DNA from: an uncultured beta proteobacterium
GTDB taxonomy: Bacteria; Pseudomonadota; Gammaproteobacteria; Burkholderiales; Burkholderiaceae_C
Length of the DNA: 33,055 bases
NCBI GenBank assembly: GCA_903948045.1
Contig: CAJAXU010000172.1
Location: 1 to 33,055 of the forward strand
Reading direction: 5' to 3'
Part shown: positions 32,726 to 33,055 of the stretch, one piece after another
Numbering within the stretch: the first letter of the stretch is position 1
Layout of the letters: the number at the start of each line of letters is the position of its first letter
The notes under the pieces: model-generated
What the model was told of the DNA's origin: nothing
The model's input: only the letters and a program-made list of their open reading frames with translations
The model's database searches: none
Made by a program: the position numbers and the translations under genes

Positions 32726-33055
32726 CGCTGACCCGGCAGCCGCCGTCGGGCACGCCGCTGGCTTCAATGTGGCCGCCGTGGCGCTCAATGATCTTGCGGC
32801 TGATGGCCAGACCCAGGCCCAGGCCTTCAAAGGCCTTGGGGCTGTGCAGCCGCGAAAAGGGCTGAAATAGGCGCGCCAGGTAAGCCGGATTGAAGCCGAC
32901 GCCGTTGTCAGCCAAGGTGAGTACGCACTGACCACCCTCTTGGCAGCCAGTCAGACTGATGTTGGCCTGCGGACAGGGCCGGGTGAACTTGAGCGCATTG
33001 GCCAGCAATTGGGCCAGCGCCTCGCGCAGCAGGGTCGCGTCAGCGCTTATCGGCG
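32706..33055 (-). CDS. Sensor histidine kinase, C-terminal ATPase domain (5' end outside window)
   Basis: About 115 codons of the HATPase domain remain in the window, entering from the right edge. The N box (LLANALKFTR), G1 box (DNGVGFNP), F box (LFQPFSRLH) and G2 box (GLGLGLAISRKIIERHGG) are all in order, and the protein ends soon after with RVSVRLPLA. The sensor and dimerisation parts lie outside. The signal is unknown. Confidence 0.92.
   Translation of the reverse strand, partial: PISADATLLREALAQLLANALKFTRPCPQANISLTGCQEGGQCVLTLADNGVGFNPAYLARLFQPFSRLHSPKAFEGLGLGLAISRKIIERHGGHIEASGVPDGGCRVSVRLPLA

Overview
This window is most of a photosynthesis gene cluster (PGC) of a purple betaproteobacterium, followed by a short stretch of ordinary chromosome. 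Gene order (pufM-pufC-crtADC; bchFNBHLM-lhaA-puhABC-acsF-puhE-crtIB; ppaA-ppsR-bchG-bchP), the spheroidene monooxygenase CrtA and a Comamonadaceae-type intergenic repeat near 28640 point to a Rhodoferax/Rubrivivax-like member of the Burkholderiales. That placement is inferred from family knowledge, not from a search.

Region 1 (1-4793, + strand): the 3' part of pufM and the complete pufC (reaction centre), a strong hairpin terminator, then crtA, crtD and crtC, which turn neurosporene-type intermediates into spheroidene and spheroidenone. The genes overlap, and crtC appears to start about 350 bases inside crtD.

Region 2 (4764-23237, - strand): one run of 17 tightly packed genes starting at bchF. 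It covers bacteriochlorophyll synthesis (bchF, N, B, H, L, M and the oxygen-dependent cyclase acsF), complex assembly (lhaA, puhB, puhC, puhE), the H subunit (puhA), early carotenoid synthesis (crtI, crtB), and three less understood genes: a 61-residue membrane protein, a DUF2269-like membrane protein and a short-chain dehydrogenase.

Region 3 (23238-28484): a divergent regulatory region, then on the + strand the regulators ppaA/aerR and ppsR, then bchG and bchP (the last steps of bacteriochlorophyll synthesis) and a 95-residue membrane protein. PpsR-like operator motifs lie before bchF and bchG.

Region 4 (28485-33055): the cluster edge. It holds a 40-base copy of part of the glmS 3' end, a short dyad repeat, a GNAT acetyltransferase, glmS, a divergent Lrp-family regulator, a HigB/HigA-like toxin-antitoxin pair and the 3' end of a histidine kinase.

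The genes together supply pigments, reaction-centre subunits, assembly factors and redox/light/cobalamin-linked control. pufBAL, bchCXYZ, crtE, crtF, bchID and bchO are not in the window. I found no convincing wholly new system. The most unusual points are the long crtD/crtC overlap, promoter geometry that predicts leaderless bchF and bchG mRNAs, the perfect dyad at bchG, and the glmS relic at the cluster edge. No tRNA, rRNA, CRISPR array or insertion sequence was recognised.
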